Shown: positions 1 to 5,967, counted from the stretch's first letter. The stretch: 8,608 nt of DNA from Euryarchaeota archaeon UBA124 (GCA_002502215.1 DAPT01000097.1:1-8608), one strand, 5' to 3'. Notes: generated by a model from the letters alone, not told the origin. Program-made: numbers and translations.

Positions 1-1
1 G

Positions 2-1246
2 CGTCACATCGAGTTGAAGGAGCAGGCAACCCTTTCAACCGCGTTTGAATTCTCTGCAACAATTGACAACAAACCGTACGAAGGATCAGCCAAAACGTTC
101 GATGTTGGCGGTTTGCTTGGAACGCTTGATGTTGTCCTCCCCGGTGTTTCCCTCATGCTCCAACCCATCGAACTGCAAGATTTGTTTGCTACCGACGTCA
201 TCGAAGAAGGTGCATCAGGAGAACGATTGGGCTGGCGATGGAGGGTTGTTGGTGAGGACACGCTCGGAGATGACAAGACATGGAAGATTGCAGCGACCCA
301 CGTCGATGTTGAACGACTCTGCCTTGGATCAGCGACCATGGAAATTTGGGCGGAAGAAGACAATCCTTGGGCTACGCAACAAACCGTCGATGTCATTATC
401 TCCAACGATGGCTCACTGCAAACAGATTGTTCACCCTTCTCAGAAGCCTTTGGTGATTACATCCTCCCCGAGGGTGAATTAGAGCTGCATCATACCTTCA
501 AAGCGACAAAACTGACCCGGGGCACGAAAGTTCTCGATCTTGGAAAGGATTACGACTTGCGACCACGCTCCAACATTCTGGCACTCGATGACGATGTTCA
601 GGAAGATTGGGGTGGCCAGGAAGAGCTCCACCCACCCGATGCATCCAGTATGCGTCAACACACCTTGGAACAAGCTATGCAGTGTTTTGACCACATTGGT
701 GGTTCTGCCAGCGGCGCCTCTGCTGCCCTTGACAACGGCGGATACATCTGGCGAGGTCTTGACAAACGCAATGCATCGACCACACAATGGAATGTTTCGT
801 GGGTTCATCCGGACGACACGTCTGGCTGGGTGCTGTTCGAAGTGACAGGTGAACCGTCCAGTGAAAATTGCACCTACTTGGACAAAGGTTCGTTCGAAGA
901 ATTGGCCTCCTACAACCGGGAATCGATTCCAGCCGTTGCGAACATGTCCACGCTTGAGCAACGTCTTTCCGATACGACAAGGTATCCACAGTTGTCAGGT
1001 ATGGACGGTGTGTTCGACTCGAGCGGAGCATATCATGCCGATACGCGCATCGGGTTTCTCGTTGCTGTCCCAGGGGACGGAGCAAACGATCTTCTCGGTC
1101 AATTGACCAGCACTTCGGTGGGTGCAACGACGGTCGATGTGTCTCGAACGTGGGAAGAAGGCATCTGGGAGCATGCATTCGCGGTTGCCATCGATGCGAC
1201 GGATGGTCGAGTTGTTGGTTGGACAAAACTCTCTCAGGTTGCGTGA
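2..1246 (+). CDS. Large exported protein of unknown function (5' end missing)
   Basis: The frame is open from the left edge of the window to a TGA at 1244-1246, giving at least 414 residues. A TTG at 14 is a possible start, but no ribosome binding site is visible in the 13 bases before it. The protein after it has no signal peptide, so the true start is most likely to the left. I do not recognise the family. The sequence is acidic, rich in Trp, Gly, Asp, Ser and Thr, and low in Lys, with no membrane segment. It carries several N-glycosylation sequons (NAS, NVS, NCT, NMS) and few cysteines, a look typical of secreted beta-rich archaeal proteins. The C-terminus, ending GWTKLSQVA, has no sorting signal. 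A small gene begins 4 nt downstream and is probably co-transcribed. That the frame codes is convincing from its length and codon use. Extracellular location is inference. Confidence 0.8.
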   Translation, partial: RHIELKEQATLSTAFEFSATIDNKPYEGSAKTFDVGGLLGTLDVVLPGVSLMLQPIELQDLFATDVIEEGASGERLGWRWRVVGEDTLGDDKTWKIAATHVDVERLCLGSATMEIWAEEDNPWATQQTVDVIISNDGSLQTDCSPFSEAFGDYILPEGELELHHTFKATKLTRGTKVLDLGKDYDLRPRSNILALDDDVQEDWGGQEELHPPDASSMRQHTLEQAMQCFDHIGGSASGASAALDNGGYIWRGLDKRNASTTQWNVSWVHPDDTSGWVLFEVTGEPSSENCTYLDKGSFEELASYNRESIPAVANMSTLEQRLSDTTRYPQLSGMDGVFDSSGAYHADTRIGFLVAVPGDGANDLLGQLTSTSVGATTVDVSRTWEEGIWEHAFAVAIDATDGRVVGWTKLSQVA

Positions 1247-1250
1247 TGAC

Positions 1251-1652
1251 ATGGACGAGGATGAGATGGCTCGTGGCCTTGATCATCTAATGGAGCAAAA
1301 CGAAACCGACCTCCCTTTCCTTGCTTCGTATGGAGCCGACATGGATGGCATGGGCATCGATGTTGATGCATTGTTCTTGGGCGTTGAAACGTTTCTTTCT
1401 TCACGGAGGGTAAAATTCGACAGTGATGAGGACTGCATAAAATATAACTCAACATGCATAACAAAACATGAAGAGGGGTTGCTTATCGAAATTGAACACG
1501 AGGATTTACCCCTTGTTCACAGCGACTTGGACCGTGTTGGCTTTTTCCAAGGAACGCTGCATGGAGACAAATCGAAACTTTCGGTCATCCTTCAGATGTG
1601 GGGCGGGGAACACCGTCGCTTCCTCGAGCGATTGGTCGAGCACTGCGTTTAG
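1251..1652 (+). CDS. Small acidic hypothetical protein, 133 aa
   Basis: I do not recognise this protein. The frame is open further upstream, but that part lies inside the preceding gene. I chose the ATG at 1251 because it sits 4 nt after the upstream TGA, which suggests translational coupling; no strong Shine-Dalgarno sequence is seen. The first 40 residues are very acidic and Met-rich (MDEDEM..., then GADMDGMGIDVD). They are followed by a likely helix (about 40-50), an Asp/Cys/Asn patch (57-70) encoded by unusually AT-rich DNA, and a mixed alpha/beta C-terminal half ending in an amphipathic helix (about 120-131). There is no signal peptide or membrane segment, so a cytosolic location is likely. 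Its TAG stop at 1650-1652 overlaps the TAA of the convergent minus-strand gene. It could be an accessory or regulator of the exported protein encoded upstream, but nothing proves this. Confidence 0.7.
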   Translation: MDEDEMARGLDHLMEQNETDLPFLASYGADMDGMGIDVDALFLGVETFLSSRRVKFDSDEDCIKYNSTCITKHEEGLLIEIEHEDLPLVHSDLDRVGFFQGTLHGDKSKLSVILQMWGGEHRRFLERLVEHCV

Positions 1653-2206
1653 TTACGCCGTGCGATTGCGATCGCCAATCCAACGGCTACAAGGGCTGGA
1701 ACGAGTGTGAATCCTGGCGTGTTCTCTTCATCGCCTCCACAGCCATCTCCATCCGAATCGGGGCCATAGTAACCACCATCTTCGTAGTAGCAACTTGACC
1801 AGATCGTGTACCACGAGCCGTACGGGAAATAATCCACTGAGTCGTCTTCGTACATGGCCTTGACTCGCCAGTTAACGTAGGAATGGTCATCAGGCGGAGT
1901 CAGTGAAGTGGTGTGCGTAGCTCCATCTACAGCGACTTCCTGTGTGACTGGTGGGTCACAAACACCGTCATTAAGGCATATTTGGGAGGTAATTTCGAAG
2001 GTCGTGTTGTTGCTCATGTGCGCTTCATCCATGACCACAACAAGCGTCCATGTTTCACCGGATATGGAAGGCGAGGTGGCTGTGTACGACTCGAAAGGCG
2101 TCTCGTCAATATCTGGACCGTTGTCTTCGCCTGCCGTTTTAGCAGCATAAGAGGTTGTAGAAACTGCAAGAAGAGCGATGAGGGTGAGTGCAACGATGGT
2201 TCGCAT
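1649..2206 (-). CDS. Exported protein with PGF-type archaeosortase C-terminal signal, 185 aa
   Basis: The protein begins with a classical signal peptide (residues 1-22: Arg, a hydrophobic core rich in Ala, Leu and Val, then SYAA). It ends with a tripartite tail: PGF at 164-166, a hydrophobic helix (167-181), and a basic ARRN end. That layout matches the PGF-CTERM signal that archaeosortase A is known to process. The mature part is acidic and aromatic. It has two adjacent sequons (Asn66, Asn67), cysteines at 77, 83, 139 and 156, and a calcium-site-like stretch PDSDGDG (149-155) just before the tail. I do not recognise the mature domain; a beta-sandwich is likely (inference). The gene lies 31 nt downstream of the PUA gene on the same strand and may share its transcript. 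The leader has no clear ribosome binding site. Lipid-anchored surface location is predicted from the tail. Confidence 0.85.
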   Translation of the reverse strand: MRTIVALTLIALLAVSTTSYAAKTAGEDNGPDIDETPFESYTATSPSISGETWTLVVVMDEAHMSNNTTFEITSQICLNDGVCDPPVTQEVAVDGATHTTSLTPPDDHSYVNWRVKAMYEDDSVDYFPYGSWYTIWSSCYYEDGGYYGPDSDGDGCGGDEENTPGFTLVPALVAVGLAIAIARRN

Positions 2207-2237
2207 GATTCAGAATGGGTCGGCTCATCTATTTGAG

Positions 2238-2747
2238 TTATGCTTCCATGTCCCACAGTTCATCGCCAACCCAGTGAATGGTTTTGATGCCTTTGCCCTT
2301 GCTTGCGTCCACCATTTCACTGCCTGGCATGGTTGCCCATCCAATCGCAAGAGGACGCCCGTGTTCCTTGTCTCGAATCCACACAAGATCACCAACCTCG
2401 ATGTCTTGATCGGCACCATGAACACCGGCGACCATGCAGTCTGCTCCGTTCATGAGGAATGGAATTGCTCCGTGATCGACAGCAACCCAGCGCATCGAAT
2501 CAGGATGTTCCAAGAAGCCTCGAAGCGTCAAAAAGACCCAGCGACGACCTTCGTCATCGTTCACTTCAATCGTCTTGGCGACCTTGTCGACGAACACCAA
2601 TTGCCATGGCCCGTAATTTGCCATCTCCAAAAAAGCTCCATCGACAGCGAGGTCAATGTTCAGTCCCTCTTCAAGTTCCTTCAGCAATGGAGCAATGTGC
2701 TTACGACGCACAGGCCGTCGTTTCTTGACTTGGAAGTCCTTCGCCAT
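2238..2747 (-). CDS. PUA-domain RNA-binding protein, MCT-1/Tma20-like, 169 aa
   Basis: This is an archaeal MCT-1-like protein. The N-terminal domain (about 1-80) begins with the basic segment KDFQVKKRRPVRRKHI followed by a helix, as in the pre-PUA domain of this family. The PUA domain (about 85-160) carries PFLMNGADCMVAGV, then the VGDLVWIRD strand, PLAIGWA, and a closing KGKG-HWVGDELW segment, all classic for the family. Eukaryotic relatives (MCTS1/Tma20) act with DENR on the small ribosomal subunit in initiation and recycling. The archaeal protein is presumed to bind tRNA or rRNA in the cytosol. I chose the ATG at 2745-2747 because family members start just before this basic stretch and a GGGTGGG motif lies 5 nt upstream. 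A longer start at 2798 would add 17 atypical residues. The gene is divergent from the FAH-family gene and followed by an exported-protein gene. Confidence 0.9.
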   Translation of the reverse strand: MAKDFQVKKRRPVRRKHIAPLLKELEEGLNIDLAVDGAFLEMANYGPWQLVFVDKVAKTIEVNDDEGRRWVFLTLRGFLEHPDSMRWVAVDHGAIPFLMNGADCMVAGVHGADQDIEVGDLVWIRDKEHGRPLAIGWATMPGSEMVDASKGKGIKTIHWVGDELWDMEA

Positions 2748-2812
2748 GGCATACCCACCCGCTGACCCTGTTTCACCCTTCGGTTCAAGAACCGACATCC
2801 GGTGGGGTATTC
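2748..2812. promoter_or_regulatory. Divergent intergenic region with inverted repeat and mirrored leaders
   Basis: These 65 bases separate two divergently translated genes. The sequence TCGGTTCAAGAACCGA at 2780-2795 has 7-bp perfect arms around a 2-nt centre and could be an operator or a small hairpin. Both gene starts carry a G-rich leader: GGGTGGGTAT before the minus-strand ATG, and GGTGGGGTAT (2801-2810) before the plus-strand ATG. Both presumably pair with the CACC of the 16S 3' end. I see no convincing TATA box on either strand. The regulatory role is inferred. Confidence 0.45.
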
Positions 2813-3421
2813 ATGGCCGTTTGGTGTACGATTCGAACCTTTGCAGCCCATGCCAAGGAACTCGGTAATGAGCAACCACCAGAACCAATCTTCTTTGTCA
2901 AACCAGATGGATGCAGAACGGAATCGGACGTTCTCCATGTCTCAAAGCACCCTGGAGAGGTTCATCTCGAAACCGAATGCGTCGTTCGGTTGACGCAACA
3001 CGGCGACATCGATGCCGTTGCCATAGGGCTTGATTTGACCGATAGGGCAACACAATCGACGTTGCGGGCCGACGGGCTGCCGTGGGCCAAAGCCAAGACG
3101 TTCCGTCAAGCCGCCGTGCTCGGCACGTTCTATCCATGGAGGCACGGACTCGAAGCACTCACCGACGAAGCCACCGCTCTTCGCATTGAATGCGACGTGA
3201 ACGGTGAGCGGTGGCAAGAAGCATCGCTTGCAGAAATGAGCATCACGCCAGCTGACCAAGTGGCCTCTCTGATGGCTTGGGCCCCCGTCTCAAACGGCGA
3301 TTTGCTCTACACGGGAACGCCCCAAGGCGTTGCACAATTGAACGTCGGAGACGTGATTGAAGCACGGCTCATTGCCCACGATGGCGAACTTCTTTCCACC
3401 TATACAGGTCGTTGTTGTTGA
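2813..3421 (+). CDS. Fumarylacetoacetate hydrolase (FAH) family protein, 202 aa
   Basis: The protein fits the FAH/FAHD1 fold, metal-dependent enzymes that cleave or decarboxylate 3-oxo acids (acylpyruvase, oxaloacetate decarboxylase, or 2-hydroxyhepta-2,4-diene-dioate isomerase types). Visible hallmarks are IFFVKP (26-31), the metal-binding E-x-E (Glu53, Glu55), the third ligand Asp74 in GLDLTDR, the PWAKAKTF loop (Lys95 matching the conserved lysine), and the C-terminal LLYTGTPQGVAQLNVGD signature. It is slightly shorter than the usual 215-220 residues. The usual GRNY-type N-terminal motif reads TIRTF here, and the loop between Glu55 and Asp74 is about ten residues shorter than in human FAHD1. 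The ATG at 2813 is preceded by GGTGGGG with 5-nt spacing. The gene ends 54 nt before the S8e gene. Substrate cannot be assigned; no neighbour points to an aromatic degradation pathway. Confidence 0.9.
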   Translation: MAVWCTIRTFAAHAKELGNEQPPEPIFFVKPDGCRTESDVLHVSKHPGEVHLETECVVRLTQHGDIDAVAIGLDLTDRATQSTLRADGLPWAKAKTFRQAAVLGTFYPWRHGLEALTDEATALRIECDVNGERWQEASLAEMSITPADQVASLMAWAPVSNGDLLYTGTPQGVAQLNVGDVIEARLIAHDGELLSTYTGRCC

Positions 3422-3429
3422 GGGTTGCC

Positions 3430-3437
3430 TTGATATA
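3430..3437 (+). promoter_or_regulatory. Weak TATA-like element upstream of the S8e gene
   Basis: TTGATATA lies about 26 nt upstream of a possible start site near 3460. That would give a short leader carrying the Shine-Dalgarno sequence of the S8e gene. The element is short and sits in otherwise GC-rich sequence, so it may be chance; the S8e gene could instead be read through from the FAH-family gene. Confidence 0.25.
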
Positions 3438-3463
3438 CGCCCTGCAAGTCGGTGGCGATGCAA

Positions 3464-3467
3464 GGAG
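3464..3467 (+). promoter_or_regulatory. Ribosome binding site that sets the S8e start
   Basis: GGAG in the context AAGGAGAG lies 8 nt before the ATG at 3476. This favours the MAQWHGISKKK start over in-frame starts at 3452 (GTG) and 3458 (ATG), which would add residues not found at the start of the S8e family. Confidence 0.75.
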
Positions 3468-3475
3468 AGAGACAC

Positions 3476-3856
3476 ATGGCACAATGGCATGGAATTTCTA
3501 AGAAAAAAGCTAGTGGCGGACGACGTGTACAAGCACGAGGAAAGCGCTCGACTGAAATCTCAACCGAGAAGCAATTCGCCCTCGTTGGCGAAGCTCGGCG
3601 CAAGATCTACCGCAAGGCTGGCGGCAACACAATGGTTCGTGTCATGGCTGCTAACAAGGTCTCGGTGAACAATCCGAAGACCGGTAAAACCGTCAACGCT
3701 GACATCATCAACGTGATTCAAAACGAATCCGATCCAAACTACGTTCGACGAAACATCCTCGTTAAGGGCGCAGTTATCGAAACCAGTGAAGGCAACGTCA
3801 AGATCACGTCCAGACCTGGCAAGGACGGCGTCATTAACGGCGTTCTCCTCGAGTGA
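3476..3856 (+). CDS. rps8e: Archaeal ribosomal protein S8e (eS8), small subunit
   Basis: The 126-residue product is a typical short archaeal S8e. It starts MAQWHGISKKKASGGRR, followed by the conserved basic segment ending around EARRKIYRKAGGNTMVRVM. The beta-rich core includes ANKVSVNNP and QNESDPNYVRRNILVKGAVIET, and the closing hairpin is KITSRPGKDGVINGVLLE. It binds 16S rRNA in the small subunit. This family is absent from bacteria, so the gene fixes the fragment as archaeal (or eukaryotic, which the gene density rules out). The SRP19 gene follows after 57 nt, and the two are probably co-transcribed. Nothing is abnormal in length or key residues. Confidence 0.97.
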   Translation: MAQWHGISKKKASGGRRVQARGKRSTEISTEKQFALVGEARRKIYRKAGGNTMVRVMAANKVSVNNPKTGKTVNADIINVIQNESDPNYVRRNILVKGAVIETSEGNVKITSRPGKDGVINGVLLE

Positions 3857-3913
3857 ACATCACCATCGCTGGGTTGATACCTCCCAACCACGAGGCAATT
3901 CTGAGGCGAAACG

Positions 3914-4366
3914 ATGGAACACAATCCAGACCGAATTTGCGTTTGGCCTGGTTACTTTGATGCAAGGACATCTCGGCGTGGTGGACGTCGTGTTCCACGA
4001 GATTCATCCGTTCTCAAACCTGATCTCGAAGGATTGTATCTCGCAGCTCGCAAAGTTGGACTCAAAAAAATCAAGCGTGAGGAAGGTACCTCACATCCCC
4101 AACGACCGTACGACAAAGAAGGTCGACTGTGGGTCAGTAGTTCAGGAGCGAAGCAATCCATTGGTGCAAATTCCAAAGAAGAGGTTCTGCAACTGATCGG
4201 CGGTCAATGGCGCCAGATGCAAAAAGACCGCAAGGCTGCAGAAAAGGAACAGCAAGCCGCAGGTCCCCGAACAGGAGACCGTCGTGCACGCTCACAACGC
4301 AAATCCGGACAGCGCTCGCAAGCTGGTCAACGCAGTGGATTCAAGAAGCGCGGTTTCAAGAAATAG
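3914..4366 (+). CDS. srp19: Signal recognition particle protein SRP19 with long basic tail, 150 aa
   Basis: Residues 1 to about 95 match archaeal SRP19, which binds helices 6 and 8 of 7S RNA and prepares it for SRP54 during co-translational targeting. Visible hallmarks are VWPGYFDARTSRRGGRRVP near the start, the AARKVGLKK helix, the RPYDKEGRLWV strand and a final helix. Unlike the usual 90-100 residue protein, it continues with about 50 residues of Lys, Arg, Gln, Ser and Gly, including two GQRS units and a GFKK-R-GFKK end. This tail is probably disordered and RNA-binding (inference). The ATG at 3914 has GAGGCG 5 nt upstream. A 41-nt gap separates the stop from the next gene. Confidence 0.95.
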   Translation: MEHNPDRICVWPGYFDARTSRRGGRRVPRDSSVLKPDLEGLYLAARKVGLKKIKREEGTSHPQRPYDKEGRLWVSSSGAKQSIGANSKEEVLQLIGGQWRQMQKDRKAAEKEQQAAGPRTGDRRARSQRKSGQRSQAGQRSGFKKRGFKK

Positions 4367-4391
4367 TGCCAATAGCATTAAGACGGACCAA

Positions 4392-4395
4392 GGAG
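4392..4395 (+). promoter_or_regulatory. Shine-Dalgarno sequence of the helical-protein gene
   Basis: GGAG in AAGGAGATATA lies 12 nt before the ATG at 4408. It supports that ATG over longer in-frame starts that would lie inside the SRP19 gene. Confidence 0.6.
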
Positions 4396-4407
4396 ATATA
4401 TTCCTAT

Positions 4408-4920
4408 ATGGAACCATCAACCCTCGCCATTCCTGCAGCAGTTAATGGAATGAAGGTGTTAATTTCTGCTTACGAGGGATACGAACAAACACGCGTACGT
4501 CGAACCGATCGTGCGGTGCGTGAAGACGTGCGGCGACGAATCCATCAGATTCAGCGACAAGTCGAGCGATGGATGATTCGAGCCTATGCAAACGGTGAGA
4601 AATACGGAATGAATAGAATACAATACATCCTGCATAATTTGAAATCCTTTGCTGAAGATGCCCAATTTGCTATTTCCGGAGAAAGCCGGCCAAAGCACGA
4701 TGGTGTCCGGCGAATGACCCGGAAAATTCACAAGAAGTTGATCGAACACGATCGTGAAACCATCGCCATGCTCGAACATGCATCACAGCATCTCAATGCG
4801 ACCATGGCGGCTTATGTTGAAACCAGGAACATCGACCTTGACATCATCGATGGCGTGCTTGACAAAGCACGTCGTCACTTTGCTGAACGCAATCGTCTGC
4901 TCGACGATTTACGAAACTGA
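4408..4920 (+). CDS. All-helical protein of unknown function next to SPFH gene, 170 aa
   Basis: I do not recognise this protein. It is predicted almost wholly helical. A mildly hydrophobic start (LAIPAAVNGMKVLISAYEGYE, broken by charges and too weak for a membrane anchor) is followed by long amphipathic helices rich in Arg, Glu, Gln and His: about 30-62, 67-88, 98-136 and 143-168. A Gly-Glu-Ser-Arg-Pro turn (91-95) may separate two helical hairpins. Charge alternation suggests coiled-coil or oligomer contacts. The frame continues upstream into the SRP19 gene in another reading frame, but GGAG at 4392 supports the ATG at 4408. Its TGA stop lies only 9 nt before the TTG start of the SPFH-like gene, and the SPFH ribosome binding site overlaps that stop. 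Co-translation, and perhaps complex formation with the SPFH protein, is likely (inference). Confidence 0.8.
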   Translation: MEPSTLAIPAAVNGMKVLISAYEGYEQTRVRRTDRAVREDVRRRIHQIQRQVERWMIRAYANGEKYGMNRIQYILHNLKSFAEDAQFAISGESRPKHDGVRRMTRKIHKKLIEHDRETIAMLEHASQHLNATMAAYVETRNIDLDIIDGVLDKARRHFAERNRLLDDLRN

Positions 4921-4925
4921 GGTGG
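4919..4925 (+). promoter_or_regulatory. Ribosome binding site that sets the TTG start
   Basis: GAGGTGG overlaps the TGA stop of the upstream gene and sits 4 nt before the TTG at 4930. It is a good match to the archaeal anti-Shine-Dalgarno sequence. The first in-frame ATG lies about 54 codons further on, inside the conserved domain, so TTG is the best start. Confidence 0.7.
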
Positions 4926-4929
4926 AATA

Positions 4930-5943
4930 TTGACACGAAACACATACCGATGGAGAACCGACCCGGACCAAATCGCTCGATTTGTCCATGACAAAGACCT
5001 ACCACGAAACACACCGATCTTACTTCGACCCAACGAAGTCTGCGTCGTACTGGAAAACGGACGCATCGCCGGAATCGTGACCCAGCAAGTGATGCGAGCT
5101 AATCCAACCACGTCCATGCTTCGACGTATGTTTGGTGGAAAGCGCCATCGCTCCTACCTGTTTGCTTTCCTTGGCCCATACACGGTCAACCTTCCATTCG
5201 TCTCAAAATCCAATGATCATCAAACGGTCAGAGGCAATGCAACGGTTCGATTGTCTGCAACACGCGAACAAATCGCACGCATTATTCAGTTGCCAGCAAA
5301 TGGGATGATGGAGATTCGCATTCAAGACCTTCAAGAAATGCTGCTGGGAGAAGCGCAGGCCTACATGGCTCGTACCATTCAGAAGTATTCCAACGATGAA
5401 CTCGTTCAGGAAGCAGCAAATGAGAATGCAAACATCGGCCTCTCCCTCGCACTTCGACGTACAGTCGAATCGTTCGGAATGAGCATCGATCACGCCTTCA
5501 TCGCATGGAAGCAGTCCGACAAGGTTCGTCTTGAAGCGGAACGGGAGCATGCCACAAACATGGCTGAACATGCTTCGATTCAAGCTCAGCGAGAGCAGAT
5601 CGTGTTCGATGCACAATTGGCGACACAACAACGGCGAGCCGATTTCACCGCTCGCTCACAAATGGCGGGAAAAGCAGCCACAGAACGAGCCAAAGCCGAG
5701 CCACGCATCGCTCAGATCAAAGCAGAAGGTTCCATTTCTGAAGCAGAGTGGAGCAACAAGCATCGCAATCAATCTCATGCGGCTGAAATGGCTCGCAACA
5801 AAGCCAAATCCAAAGCCGAAGTTTTGGACATTCTTCGCAGCAAACAACTGAGTCTTCGAGAACGGAAGCAGAAGCACGATGTGGGCCTCGCAATGGCCTT
5901 GTTTGAAACGGTTCAAGAGAAGAAACGTATGCGAAATGAATAA
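4930..5943 (+). CDS. SPFH/band 7-like protein without membrane anchor, 337 aa
   Basis: Residues about 28-195 resemble an SPFH (band 7) domain. There is an opening strand LLRPNEVCVVLENGRIAGIV (31-50), a second strand block around YLFAFLGPYTVNLPF (76-90), then RGNATVRLSATREQIARII (101-119), and the helical part with IQDLQEMLLGEAQAYMARTI and RRTVESFGMSIDHAFI. Residues 195-300 form an Ala/Glu/Gln/Arg/Lys-rich coiled coil, as in flotillin-type scaffolds, followed by a short helical end. The usual N-terminal hydrophobic anchor is missing, so the protein is probably soluble or peripherally bound; it resembles cytosolic SPFH proteins more than HflK, stomatin or prohibitin. SPFH proteins form rings or cages at membranes and organise partners. 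Translation begins at TTG 4930, 9 nt behind the helical-protein gene. A T-rich terminator follows. The fold call is fairly secure; the specific role is unknown. Confidence 0.75.
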   Translation: MTRNTYRWRTDPDQIARFVHDKDLPRNTPILLRPNEVCVVLENGRIAGIVTQQVMRANPTTSMLRRMFGGKRHRSYLFAFLGPYTVNLPFVSKSNDHQTVRGNATVRLSATREQIARIIQLPANGMMEIRIQDLQEMLLGEAQAYMARTIQKYSNDELVQEAANENANIGLSLALRRTVESFGMSIDHAFIAWKQSDKVRLEAEREHATNMAEHASIQAQREQIVFDAQLATQQRRADFTARSQMAGKAATERAKAEPRIAQIKAEGSISEAEWSNKHRNQSHAAEMARNKAKSKAEVLDILRSKQLSLRERKQKHDVGLAMALFETVQEKKRMRNE

Positions 5944-5952
5944 TCATCGAGA

Positions 5953-5967
5953 TTTTTTGGTATTTTT
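5953..5967 (+). terminator. T-rich archaeal transcription terminator
   Basis: Two T runs, T6 at 5953-5958 and T5 at 5963-5967, lie 10-25 nt after the SPFH stop. Archaeal RNA polymerase terminates at such U-rich tracts without needing a hairpin, and none is evident here. It would end the transcript running through S8e, SRP19 and the two genes after them. Confidence 0.6.

Noticed and set aside
479..1286. Long minus-strand open frames of 160 and 203 codons
   Set aside because: They lie opposite a well-supported plus-strand gene. Their products are rich in Arg, His, Cys and Pro with no recognisable domain, and no plausible leader was seen.
1246..1290. 14-codon hydrophobic reading frame starting at the ATG that overlaps the TGA of the first gene
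   Set aside because: It is very short and sits wholly inside the next gene's start region. It is explained by chance overlap at the gene junction.
2748..2798. Longer N-terminus for the PUA protein starting at 2798
   Set aside because: The 17 extra residues are not typical of the family, and they would run through the intergenic inverted repeat. The ATG at 2747 has a nearby GGGTGGG leader and matches the usual family start.
3870..3893. Possible hairpin GGTTG-loop-CAACC between S8e and SRP19
   Set aside because: It has only a 5-bp stem with an 8-nt loop and no T run after it. It is too weak to call a terminator or regulatory structure.
4207..4407. Upstream extension of the helical-protein frame by 67 codons
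   Set aside because: It overlaps the SRP19 tail in another frame and reads as low-complexity shadow sequence. The GGAG at 4392 and the ATG at 4408 give a better start.
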